From Alphaproteobacteria bacterium (GTDB lineage Bacteria > Pseudomonadota > Alphaproteobacteria > Micropepsales > Micropepsaceae), in the NCBI GenBank assembly GCA_025935155.1, contig JAICVV010000016.1:1-15066 (forward strand): a stretch of DNA of 15,066 nt. The letters are read 5' to 3'. Positions 1-6,495 of this stretch are shown one piece after another (the stretch's first letter is position 1; each line of letters starts with the position of its first letter). Made by a program: the position numbers and the translations under genes. The notes under the pieces were generated by a model, which saw only the letters and a list, made by a program, of their open reading frames with translations, had not been told where the DNA came from and did not search any database.

Positions 1-107
1 ATGCGGTTGGTGGGAATGTCGAGCTGCCGCGCCAGCTCCGCAGCAGACATGCCAGTTTCCTCAAGGGCCTCTTTCAGATGTTCGCCGGGATGGATGGGAC
101 GCGCCAT
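1..107 (-). CDS. higA: HigA-type antitoxin, XRE/HTH family (partial, 3' end outside window)
   Basis: Only the first 35 codons are present. The N-terminus starts MARPIHPGEHLKEALEE and continues through GMSAAELARQL to IPTNR. This is the characteristic beginning of HigA-family antitoxins, where a Pro-rich HPGE segment precedes the helix-turn-helix. The ATG lies 8 bases downstream of the preceding toxin's stop codon, and GAGGTGA, part of it overlapping that stop, provides a good ribosome binding site, so toxin and antitoxin form one transcript. In this family the antitoxin follows the toxin, neutralises it and represses the shared promoter. The DNA-recognition helix and the end of the gene cannot be seen. 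Confidence 0.88.
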   Translation of the reverse strand, partial: MARPIHPGEHLKEALEETGMSAAELARQLDIPTNR

Positions 108-115
108 GCTTCACC

Positions 116-400
116 TCAATGATAGTCCACGATCTCGACACCGCTCGGACCGGCGGCGCCATCCGGCCAATTGAAACAGATGCGCCATTGATCGTTGATA
201 CGAACGCTCCATTGGCCTTGGCGGTCGCCCTTCAGCTTTTCGAGGCGATGGCCCGGAAAGTTGGCTACATCTTTAAGGGTCGCCGCCGCCCCAAGCCGGT
301 CCAACACGCGCTCCGCCCGCGGCCGGAATGGCTCGAATTGTTTGACCCGTTCGCCACGCGCGAAGCGTTCCGTCCGCGCATCGCCGTAGCTGAGGATCAT
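116..400 (-). CDS. higB: HigB-type toxin, RelE/ParE superfamily
   Basis: The 94-residue protein starts MILSYGDARTERF and carries the family's C-terminal core: FPGHRLEKLKGDR (49-60), QGQWSVRINDQWRICF (61-76) and a terminal VEIVDYH. HigB toxins are ribosome-dependent mRNA endonucleases with a microbial RNase fold. The basic residues of the LKGDR and QWRI segments lie in the region used for RNA binding and cleavage. I chose the ATG at 398-400 because homology begins there; the frame is open further upstream but would then run through the promoter palindrome. The toxin gene precedes higA, the usual HigBA order. Length and motifs look intact, so the toxin is probably functional. Its target preference cannot be read from sequence. 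Confidence 0.9.
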   Translation of the reverse strand: MILSYGDARTERFARGERVKQFEPFRPRAERVLDRLGAAATLKDVANFPGHRLEKLKGDRQGQWSVRINDQWRICFNWPDGAAGPSGVEIVDYH

Positions 401-424
401 GCCTTGACGGTAGGTGACTTTATG

Positions 425-443
425 CATTACGTCAAGCGTAATG
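425..443. promoter_or_regulatory. Putative HigA operator palindrome over the higB -35 element
   Basis: A perfect inverted repeat with 7-base arms, CATTACG and CGTAATG, surrounds the 5-base centre TCAAG. Read on the minus strand, TTGACG (430-435) is a good -35 hexamer. A weak -10 candidate TACCGT lies 17 bases downstream at 407-412. The palindrome therefore covers the -35 region of higB, as expected for an autorepressor site. A second, wider inverted repeat, CTTGACG (403-409) and CGTCAAG (430-436), shares part of it. HigA binding is inference. Confidence 0.55.
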
Positions 444-887
444 ACTCTAATGGGCGAAGCCGATCTCATCAATTTGGGCCGGTCCATCACCGCGAACGAA
501 GTGAGCTGGCTGGGGCAGGTCATCACCATCAATTTCGCGATGGTGGTTGGCATTTACTATTTCCTCAACCGCGCCGGGCTGGCGCTAAAGATCTTTGCCT
601 TTATTGCCTACATGCTGGGCATGCTGCTGTACCTGGGTGAAATGCTGATCGAATCGGGCGTGAAGACGCAGGTTTTGGCTTCGCTTCAGTCCATGCACGC
701 GCTTTCACCTATCGGCCAGACCTACATCGGTGTGAGTGCAAGTTGGCTTGGCACGGTGACGATCGTGCTGTTCAATACTGCCTTCTGGATTCTACCGATC
801 GGCATCTTCTATCTGCTGTTCTTCTGGCGGAAGGACTCGGAAAGCGGCAGCCTGCCGGCACATACGCACGGCATCGGCAAGCAGTAA
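441..887 (+). CDS. Hypothetical three-helix inner-membrane protein
   Basis: I do not recognise this 148-residue protein. It has a short polar N-terminus, two hydrophobic helices around residues 23-42 and 48-67, a polar segment (71-100), a third long hydrophobic stretch at about 102-128, and a charged tail with a His/Gly-rich end. The layout suggests a small integral membrane protein; no catalytic motif is visible. The start is uncertain: ATG at 441 and ATG at 450 are both possible, neither has a good ribosome binding site, and a GTG at 414 is also in frame. The 441 start lies inside the palindrome of the divergent higBA promoter, so expression could be tied to HigA. It converges with the next minus-strand gene with only a 4-base gap. 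Confidence 0.62.
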   Translation: MTLMGEADLINLGRSITANEVSWLGQVITINFAMVVGIYYFLNRAGLALKIFAFIAYMLGMLLYLGEMLIESGVKTQVLASLQSMHALSPIGQTYIGVSASWLGTVTIVLFNTAFWILPIGIFYLLFFWRKDSESGSLPAHTHGIGKQ

Positions 888-891
888 TCCC

Positions 892-1347
892 CTAACGCCG
901 CACGGCGGCGCCGCGCACCCGAACATTGCATCCATCGAGCCCGACGAAGTTCGTGAGTGTGCCAGAGATCGTCACGAATCTCGTCTTTGGCGTGATTACC
1001 GCCGGTTTGACCTTCAGTTCGAATGTTCCTGTTGCCGTTCTCGTTGTGACGAAGCCGGTTACGAAAGAGCTCCTGTATTTGCCGGTGCCGTTGAATTGCA
1101 CGCCGGAGTCGCTCTTGCGCGCCGTACCGGACGCGTACAGGAAGCTGTAGGAAAAAGCGGAATTGTCCTCGCCGTCCTGCAGCTTGGGCCGGAAGACCAT
1201 CGTGACCGTGTCGCTGCCACCGCCCCCGCAATTAACCATGTCACTCAGGGTCAGCTGACCAACCCATACGTAAGGCGGATCGTAGGCCGATACCGGCGTC
1301 CCCATCAGGCAGCCAGCGGCAGCAACGCCAATCGCATACCGTTTCAT
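892..1347 (-). CDS. Hypothetical secreted protein
   Basis: The 151-residue product has a classical Sec signal peptide: MKR, then a hydrophobic Ala/Gly-rich core, then a likely cleavage after PVSA at residue 21. The mature part is Thr/Ser/Gly-rich with alternating hydrophobic stretches, suggesting a small beta-sandwich. It contains exactly two cysteines, C40 and C140, that could join the two ends in a periplasmic disulfide. There is no lipobox at C13, so it is not an obvious lipoprotein. AAGGGGG lies just upstream; GTG at 1350 is also in frame but ATG at 1347 has better spacing. A TATAAG -10-like element lies in the upstream gap. No family is recognised and the role is unknown. Confidence 0.65.
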   Translation of the reverse strand: MKRYAIGVAAAGCLMGTPVSAYDPPYVWVGQLTLSDMVNCGGGGSDTVTMVFRPKLQDGEDNSAFSYSFLYASGTARKSDSGVQFNGTGKYRSSFVTGFVTTRTATGTFELKVKPAVITPKTRFVTISGTLTNFVGLDGCNVRVRGAAVRR

Positions 1348-1555
1348 CACGCCCCCTTGTCATTTGCTGGCCGCTTATAGCTTGAATCCGGGAAGGGCAG
1401 TAATCTGGGGAAGACGGGCTATTCCGCGGGTATCAGCGGCAGGATGGTTATCTTTCCACCCTCAGTGCAACCGGATATTTGCCCCTGTTTCCACGTTTCC
1501 GGCTCCATCTAAGGCTCACGAGCACAGCAATGGGCATTTGAGGGCGCAATATTCT

Positions 1556-1579
1556 GCGGTTTTTCTGGCGAAAAGCCGC
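1556..1579 (+). promoter_or_regulatory. Leader hairpin upstream of the cyclase-like gene
   Basis: GCGGTTTTTC (1556-1565) pairs with GAAAAGCCGC (1570-1579) around a TGGC loop, giving a 10-pair stem with a single U-G wobble. It ends 22 bases before the ATG at 1602 and just upstream of the GGAGCAGGA ribosome binding site. No T-run follows, so it is not a typical intrinsic terminator. It may be an mRNA-stability or translation-control element. The rest of the 1348-1601 gap shows only a weak TATAAG -10-like site for the minus-strand gene. Confidence 0.45.
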
Positions 1580-1601
1580 GCCGCCACGCTATGGAGCAGG
1601 A

Positions 1602-2954
1602 ATGAACACACGAAACACGGGTTCTCTGAGCGCGGCGGCAGTCGCCCTGATTGTGCTGGTCGCGATGGCGGCCCTCATGACCCTCAACCCGGCCGGCGGC
1701 ACCGCGGCGCTGCGCGGCCTGCAATTTGCCGCCTTTGACCGGATCGCCGGTGGTACTGGCGGCGCTGCACCGTCCGGCGATCTCGCCGCGCTGTACACGT
1801 CCAACTTCGAGACGGGGGTGTGGGCTAGCAATGCCTCTGCGTTGTGGCCGCAACTGCTGTTCCTGCTCATTGCCGGATGCCTGCTGATTGTGCTGCTCGC
1901 GCGCTTGCGCCCGGTATGGGCAGGGCTCTTCACGGTGCTTGCGATTGCGGTTGCGTTTGCCGGCAGCTGGCTCCTGTTCGAGCGGCAACACCTGTTCGTC
2001 GCAGCGTTGAGCCCGTCGATTGCGCTGGGCGTCTCTTTTATGTTCGGAGCGCTGGTGAGCAATGCGATGGCGCCCCGAAGGCCAGTGCGGTTCACCACCG
2101 ACACGCCGCCCGAAGCGGCATCTGCCGTTGTCCCGCCGGCGGTTTCGCGGCCGCGCACCCAGGCGCAAAACCGGACAGTCACCTATCTGGCCGGCCGCAT
2201 GCATGGAATCGGGTTGGGTGACCGTGTGGATGCGAACGGCGTCCAGACTCTGCTCGACAGCACCTTCGCGCCGGCATTTGACGCGGTCGCCAATCAGAAG
2301 GGCAGCGTGGCCTACGCTTCGGGCAGCCGCTTTGCCGCGGTATGGAACGCCGCGGGCGACGATCCAGATCATGCTTCGCATGCCTGCGAAGCGGCGCTGC
2401 GCATGATGAACAGCATCACGCAACTGAAGGATTCGCATGGCGAAGGCACGCCGTACGATGCGTTGCAGATCGGAATCGGCATTGCTACAGGCGCCGCCGT
2501 AATTGGCACGCTGGAAGGGCATGACGAGTACTCCGTCAGCGGCCAATGCACCGACGTCGCCGATCTGCTCAGCGACCTGTCCACACGGTATGGGCCGGCG
2601 ATCGTTGTGGGCGAAAACACGCGCGATGCCGCAGAGAAGAATTTCGCACTCCTCGAAGTGGACACCATCGCGGTCGGCCCGGACGGCAAGCCGATGCAGG
2701 TTTATGCGCTCTACGGCAACCCGCTGGTGCGCGCCTCCCCGAAATTCCGCGCTCTATCGTCGTTCCACGATCATCTGTTCCAGGCCATTCGCGCCCAACG
2801 CTGGAACGACGCGCGCACTTTAATTGACCAATGCAACAATCTCTCGGGGGCCATTCCGCAGCTCTACAGGCTGCACCTGGCACGTGTCGGCTGGTATGAA
2901 ACCTATCCTCCGCCCGCGGATTGGGATGGCGCATTCCGGCCGCCCATTCTGTAG
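1602..2954 (+). CDS. Degenerate CHASE2-type class III adenylate/guanylate cyclase homologue (pseudo-cyclase)
   Basis: The 450-residue protein has an N-terminal membrane helix (about 10-28), then LRGLQFAAFDRIAG (38-50), which resembles the start of a CHASE2 sensor. The several-hundred-residue extracellular sensor is reduced to about 30 residues. Three helices follow (about 83-101, 106-125 and 131-153), then a cyclase homology domain (190-372) and the C-terminal tail ending PPPADWDGAF that is usual in CHASE2 cyclases. The fold landmarks are kept: HASHACEAALRM, IGIGIATGAAVIGTLEG, GPAIVVGENT and KPMQVYAL. Every catalytic position I can align is changed. The two metal-binding Asp are R199 and S242, the purine-recognising Lys and Asp are Y238 and Q315, and the transition-state Asn and Arg are D318 and L322. 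Cyclase activity is therefore very unlikely. GGAGCAGGA supports the start. The frame is intact, so the gene appears maintained. Confidence 0.82.
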   Translation: MNTRNTGSLSAAAVALIVLVAMAALMTLNPAGGTAALRGLQFAAFDRIAGGTGGAAPSGDLAALYTSNFETGVWASNASALWPQLLFLLIAGCLLIVLLARLRPVWAGLFTVLAIAVAFAGSWLLFERQHLFVAALSPSIALGVSFMFGALVSNAMAPRRPVRFTTDTPPEAASAVVPPAVSRPRTQAQNRTVTYLAGRMHGIGLGDRVDANGVQTLLDSTFAPAFDAVANQKGSVAYASGSRFAAVWNAAGDDPDHASHACEAALRMMNSITQLKDSHGEGTPYDALQIGIGIATGAAVIGTLEGHDEYSVSGQCTDVADLLSDLSTRYGPAIVVGENTRDAAEKNFALLEVDTIAVGPDGKPMQVYALYGNPLVRASPKFRALSSFHDHLFQAIRAQRWNDARTLIDQCNNLSGAIPQLYRLHLARVGWYETYPPPADWDGAFRPPIL

Positions 2955-3014
2955 TGCCGCATTGCTGCCAATTTGGCCTGCGTTAGCGTGCGCGCCCGCT
3001 GAACAGAGGTTTTC

Positions 3015-4448
3015 ATGCCGTCATCATCTCGCGTTTTGAAGGTGAGCGCTTTACTGTTTGCCTTCGGTGGCATCGCTCGCGCCACGGCCGCCAATCTGTC
3101 CCCTGGTCCAATGCCGCCAGCGGACAATCAGAAGCTCGCGCGCGATATCTTCCGCGACATCGTCGAAGTCCGCTCGGTGCACGATGTTGGCACCAGGGGC
3201 GTCGCCGATATTCTTGTTCGCTACCTGAAGGCAAACGGCTTCAGCGATTCCGAAATCAGCGTGGTGCCGGAGACCAAGTATCCCAAGCAGGTGAATGTGG
3301 TGGTGCGCCTGAAAGGCAAGGGGCGCGGCAAGCCTGTTATGTGGATCTGCCACATGGATGTAGTGGATGCGCGTTCCGAGGACTGGACCTTGCCGCCATT
3401 CAAATTTACGGAAAAGGATGGCTATTTCTACGGTCGCGGCACCTCGGACATGAAGGATGAGGATGCCGCGGCCGCCGCCGCGCTCATCCGCCTGAAGAAA
3501 GAGAATTTTGTTCCGGATCGCGACATCGTCGTCGCCTTCACCGCCGATGAGGAAGTCGGCCTGGAGCAGGACGGACCGCAGTATCTGCTGACGCACAAGC
3601 GCGATCTGGTGGATGCCGGTCTGGTGATTAATCCGGATGGCGGCTCAGGCGAAATCCTGGATGGCAAGCGCCTCGATTTCAGCGTCGAGACCGTGCAGAA
3701 AACGTACATGACGTTCAAAATGGAGGCGACCAACAAAGGCGGTCACTCCTCCGAGCCGCGGCCCGACAATGCCATTTACGAACTGGCGAACGGCCTCATG
3801 AGGCTCTCGCAGTTTCAGTTCCCCTACAAAACCAACACCACCACCCGCGCCTATTTCCAGACCATTGCGATGAGCGCGTCAGGGCAGAAGCGCAGCGACT
3901 TAATGGCGATGGCGAAATTGCCGGTGGATGAAGCTGCCGCCGCGCGGCTGGCGAAGGACACGTCGCTCAACGCCATCCTGCACACCACCTGTGTCGCCAC
4001 CATGCTCAAGGCCGGCGTGCAGGAAAACGCGCTGTCCTCGCGCGCCGATGCCACTATCCAGTGCCGGGTTTTCCCCGGCGAAACGGTCGAGCAAACGCGC
4101 GCTACACTGCAGCAGATTGCCGGCGATCCCAATATCAAGGTCACCCTGCTCGAGCCCGTGCAGGAGGCGAAGGAAACCGCGCCCGATCCCAAGGTGATGG
4201 CGCAGGTCACCAAGGTGGTGCATTCCATGTGGCCCGGCGTGCCGGTGATGCCGGAAATGACAGCAGGTGCCAGCGATTCCATTTTCACCCGAGCGGCGGG
4301 AATACCAAGTTACGGGGTGGGCGGGGGCTGGTGGGATATCGATGACGAGCGCGCCCATGGCCGCGACGAGCGGGACGAAAGCGGAAACTTCTATCAGACG
4401 GTCGAGTTCACTTATCGGCTGATGAAGGAACTCAGCACCGGCTCGTAG
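3015..4448 (+). CDS. Exported M20 family zinc metallopeptidase
   Basis: The 477-residue protein has an N-terminal hydrophobic export signal (about 8-26, ending ATAAN) and a complete M20 dipeptidase/carboxypeptidase-like core. Likely metal ligands and catalytic residues are visible: H113 and D115 in HMDVVD, D145 in GRGTSDMKDE, the E179-E180 pair in TADEEVG, D208 in NPDGG, and H448 near the C-terminus in RAHGRDE. The GGHSSEP motif (about 242-248) opens the inserted dimerisation domain. Family members hydrolyse short peptides or N-acyl amino acids with two metal ions. With a signal sequence this enzyme probably acts in the periplasm on peptides destined for uptake. AGAGG lies 6 bases before the ATG. 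It follows the cyclase relic by 60 bases and may be cotranscribed. The exact substrate is unknown. Confidence 0.9.
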   Translation: MPSSSRVLKVSALLFAFGGIARATAANLSPGPMPPADNQKLARDIFRDIVEVRSVHDVGTRGVADILVRYLKANGFSDSEISVVPETKYPKQVNVVVRLKGKGRGKPVMWICHMDVVDARSEDWTLPPFKFTEKDGYFYGRGTSDMKDEDAAAAAALIRLKKENFVPDRDIVVAFTADEEVGLEQDGPQYLLTHKRDLVDAGLVINPDGGSGEILDGKRLDFSVETVQKTYMTFKMEATNKGGHSSEPRPDNAIYELANGLMRLSQFQFPYKTNTTTRAYFQTIAMSASGQKRSDLMAMAKLPVDEAAAARLAKDTSLNAILHTTCVATMLKAGVQENALSSRADATIQCRVFPGETVEQTRATLQQIAGDPNIKVTLLEPVQEAKETAPDPKVMAQVTKVVHSMWPGVPVMPEMTAGASDSIFTRAAGIPSYGVGGGWWDIDDERAHGRDERDESGNFYQTVEFTYRLMKELSTGS

Positions 4449-4488
4449 CAGAATTCGCGCATTTAGCGCCTCCAAAGAGGACAGCGTC

Positions 4489-5013
4489 GTGGATATTACG
4501 CAACTGATCGAAGACGACCATCGGGAGCAGCGGCGGCTGTTCGCGATTCTGGAGCAGATCGGGGACAAGGACACCGGAAGTTTAAGCGCAGTCTGGGACC
4601 GGCTCGCCGCGCTGCTCGACGCTCATGCCGAAGCCGAAGAGCAGCTATTTTATCCCGAATTATTGCAGGTGGGCCGTGGTGCGGACACCAAACCCACCAG
4701 CGCCGCCGAAACCGAAGATGCAATCAAGGACCACAATGAAATTCGTGAGGCCGTGGCAAAGGTGCGCGGACCTTCCGTGGGAAGCTCCGAATGGCGGAAG
4801 GCAGTCGCAACGGCCAATCACGTCAACAGTGACCATATGGCCGAAGAAGAGCGGCAGGGCCTCGCCGACTTCCGGCGCAACGCTCCCCTGGACCTTCGCC
4901 ACGCGCTGGCAGTGCGCTTCGCCGCGTTCGAAGCCAGGCACATCACTGGGGTGAAGCCTGTCGATAAAAACCCAAAGAGCTATATCGCCGAGCACGCGCC
5001 GGCCGAACGGTAA
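4489..5013 (+). CDS. Hemerythrin HHE domain protein
   Basis: The 174-residue, mainly helical protein has the spaced His/Glu ligands of an HHE-type di-iron bundle: H11 in EDDHREQ, H46 with E50 in DAHAEAEEQLFYPE, H82 with E86 in KDHNEIRE, and H111/H116 with E119-E120 in NHVNSDHMAEEE. Such proteins bind a di-iron site and sense or buffer oxygen, nitric oxide or iron; the specific role here is open. The start is GTG at 4489 with AGAGGA upstream. The C-terminal 40 residues (beyond LADFRR) are not part of the bundle and end polar and charged. It lies 40 bases behind the peptidase on the same strand. Nearby stress genes suggest an oxidative or nitrosative stress role, but that is inference from context. 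Confidence 0.88.
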   Translation: MDITQLIEDDHREQRRLFAILEQIGDKDTGSLSAVWDRLAALLDAHAEAEEQLFYPELLQVGRGADTKPTSAAETEDAIKDHNEIREAVAKVRGPSVGSSEWRKAVATANHVNSDHMAEEERQGLADFRRNAPLDLRHALAVRFAAFEARHITGVKPVDKNPKSYIAEHAPAER

Positions 5014-5098
5014 CCGGCACCAAACTCCGGCACACCTTTGGACAAAAGCTGGCCATGGCCGGAAAGTGTGCAAGTCGTCCCGCCGAAACTTGCTGACG

Positions 5099-5350
5099 CT
5101 ACTTCTCCTTTTTGTGGCCGAGGTCACGCCAGCTCTTTTCGTGGACGTCGACACCGAATTTCTTGGCGGCTGCCAGAATGCGTTTCCACGCTTCGTCGCG
5201 CTCGGCGTCGCTGACGCCTTTGACCTGGTCGAAGCGCGCCATCGCGGCGCGGACGTGCTTCGCGTCCTCGATGGGTTCCTTCCGCTCCCTTGGGAAAGCG
5301 TATTTGCTATCGCTCAGATCCTTGCGATCCTCCGCGTCGAGCTTGGCCAT
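5099..5350 (-). CDS. Small charged protein of unknown function (DUF6582-like)
   Basis: The 83-residue protein begins MAKLDAEDRKDLSDSKYAFP and continues RERKEPIEDAKHVRAAMARF. Proteins with this L-hxxxRK-LxxxxFAhPxxRKhPIxDxxHhRxAhxRF pattern are widespread, sometimes in phages, with no assigned function. I recall the family as DUF6582 but could not check this. It is rich in Lys, Asp and Ala, has no membrane segment and ends in a Lys-rich tail. A very strong ribosome binding site, GAGGAGAGGACG, precedes the ATG. The leader contains a short hairpin, CGCGG-CAAT-CCGCG (5382-5395, minus strand). It converges with the hemerythrin gene across an 85-base gap without an obvious terminator. Confidence 0.75.
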   Translation of the reverse strand: MAKLDAEDRKDLSDSKYAFPRERKEPIEDAKHVRAAMARFDQVKGVSDAERDEAWKRILAAAKKFGVDVHEKSWRDLGHKKEK

Positions 5351-5553
5351 CGTCCTCTCCTCTCGGTCCCGATTGAGAGAACGCGGATTGCCGCGAATGG
5401 TCGCCGCGCCTGGTTCGCAACCCGCAAGCCCTGCAGCTTTGGCTTCCTAGGATCGTCACCGGGGAGCGGGATGGCCGTGCACGCAAATACCGTTTCATTC
5501 CTTTCACCTGCCGTTGAGTGAATGGGCAGGCTGAGCCGCTGTTTCGCCCATAT

Positions 5554-5583
5554 TTGCGGCGAGCGGTCCTGCCGCGCTATACG
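5554..5583 (+). promoter_or_regulatory. Putative promoter of tRNA-Arg
   Basis: TTGCGG (5554-5559) and TATACG (5578-5583), 18 bases apart, form a plausible housekeeping promoter ending 10 bases before the mature tRNA 5' end. The spacer is GC-rich and contains a GCGG/CCGC inverted repeat. The remainder of 5351-5553 shows no other convincing signal. Confidence 0.45.
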
Positions 5584-5593
5584 AGCAGTCCAC

Positions 5594-5670
5594 GCACCCG
5601 TAGCTCAGCTGGATAGAGTGCTGCCCTCCGAAGGCAGAGGTCACAGGTTCGAATCCTGTCGGGTGCGCCA
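5594..5670 (+). tRNA. tRNA-Arg (anticodon CCG)
   Basis: The full cloverleaf can be folded. The acceptor GCACCCG pairs with CGGGTGC, the D-stem is GCTC/GAGT, the anticodon stem CTGCC/GGCAG encloses loop CTCCGAA with anticodon CCG at 5628-5630, and the T-arm is ACAGG-TTCGAAT-CCTGT. The discriminator is G and the CCA is encoded. The tRNA reads CGG codons, common in GC-rich alphaproteobacteria. The final A of CCA at 5670 is also the first base of the next gene's ATG, an unusually tight arrangement. Confidence 0.97.
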
Positions 5671-6341
5671 TGTTGGTCCAAATCTACGAGATTACCAGCG
5701 CGGAAGAGGCGGCGGCCTTATCCGTAATAGGCGTCGATCACATCGGTGTGCTGGTTGGCGATGGCAACTTCCCGCGTGAACAATCGGTCGCGAGAGCGCA
5801 AAGGATATTCGCTGGCGTTCACTCCAGCGCCAAGCGTTGTGTGCTGTCGCTTTCCGGAGACTTGAAACAGATTTCGGCCCTTGTGACCACGCTGCAGCCG
5901 GACATCTTGCATCTCGGTGCAGCGCCAGAGTTGCTTTCGCCCGCCGATACTGCCCATTTGAAAGCGGAATTTCCGGCGCTGACCATCATGCGTAGCATCC
6001 CAGTCATGGATGAGATCTGTCTTGCGCTCGCCCGTGCTTACGACCGCATCGCGGATATCCTGCTACTCGACAGCTACGATCCGAAAGACCGGCAGATCGG
6101 GGCGCTCGGCCAAACCCACAATTGGGAGCTTGATCGCCGCATCGTTGAAGGTGTGCGTACGCCGGTCATCATCGCCGGCGGTCTTGGGCCGGAAAACGTT
6201 GCTACAGCTATCGCTGCCTCCCGTCCGGCCGGCGCCGATTCCAAGACCCGCACCGACAAGGCAGACGGAAGCCACACCAAGGATTTGGCCAAAGTGCAGG
6301 CATTCGTCTGTGCGGTGCGCGCCGCTGCGGTGCCAGATTGA
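5670..6341 (+). CDS. TrpF-like (phosphoribosylanthranilate isomerase family) TIM-barrel protein lacking the catalytic Cys
   Basis: The 223-residue protein follows the order of the PRAI barrel: strand 1 [17 protein letters not shown], the general-base region LLLDSYD with D134, HNWELDRRI, the phosphate-binding [13 protein letters not shown] (169-181), GADSKTRTD (188-196) and a late [10 protein letters not shown]. In true TrpF, strand 1 ends in KICG with the general-acid Cys; here it reads QIYE, so this residue is missing. The usual GGTG loop is replaced by [11 protein letters not shown]. Catalysis of the Amadori rearrangement in tryptophan synthesis is therefore doubtful. No other trp gene is nearby. 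The ATG starts on the last base of tRNA-Arg; strand 1 begins immediately after it, so a later start would damage the fold. Any ribosome binding site must lie inside the tRNA acceptor and T-arm. The substrate is unknown. Confidence 0.8.
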   Translation: MLVQIYEITSAEEAAALSVIGVDHIGVLVGDGNFPREQSVARAQRIFAGVHSSAKRCVLSLSGDLKQISALVTTLQPDILHLGAAPELLSPADTAHLKAEFPALTIMRSIPVMDEICLALARAYDRIADILLLDSYDPKDRQIGALGQTHNWELDRRIVEGVRTPVIIAGGLGPENVATAIAASRPAGADSKTRTDKADGSHTKDLAKVQAFVCAVRAAAVPD

Positions 6342-6415
6342 GGCCACGACAATCACCGATGATTCATCGTCCTCTATCGCTCACAACGAAAAGACATTTG
6401 ACTCTTGCGCTGCGC

Positions 6416-6440
6416 GGAACATTCAATGCAGTCGACCGTT
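6416..6440 (+). promoter_or_regulatory. EcfG-type general stress promoter
   Basis: GGAAC (6416-6420), a 16-base spacer and CGTT (6437-6440) match exactly the consensus recognised by alphaproteobacterial sigma-EcfG (PhyR-NepR-EcfG general stress response). It lies 55 bases before the ATG of the H1-like gene on the same strand, giving a leader of about 50 bases. A 13-base interrupted palindrome, CGATGA-T-TCATCG (6357-6369), sits about 45 bases further upstream. Confidence 0.75.
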
Positions 6441-6495
6441 GCCCGCGATTGAGCGGAAACGCGCCTGAACCGGCGCAATTGGGAGGAGAACCTTC

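Noticed and set aside
1308..1347. Lipoprotein signal at C13 of the secreted protein
   Set aside because: The residues before the Cys (AAG) do not fit the lipobox, and a better signal peptidase I site follows at VSA.
1509..2546. Long open frame of 345 codons antisense to the cyclase-like gene
   Set aside because: Arg/Gln-rich composition, no domain, no convincing start; a by-product of GC-rich coding on the plus strand.
4422..4450. GGAAC upstream of the hemerythrin gene as a second EcfG promoter
   Set aside because: The sequence 16-17 bases downstream is GCAG or CAGA, not CGTT, and it lies in the end of the peptidase gene.
5069..5082. GGCCATGGCC palindrome after the hemerythrin gene as terminator
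   Set aside because: It has no loop and no T-run, so it cannot form a useful hairpin.
5351..5520. Possible EcfG promoter for the 83-residue small gene
   Set aside because: No GGAAC with CGTT at correct spacing could be found on the minus strand.
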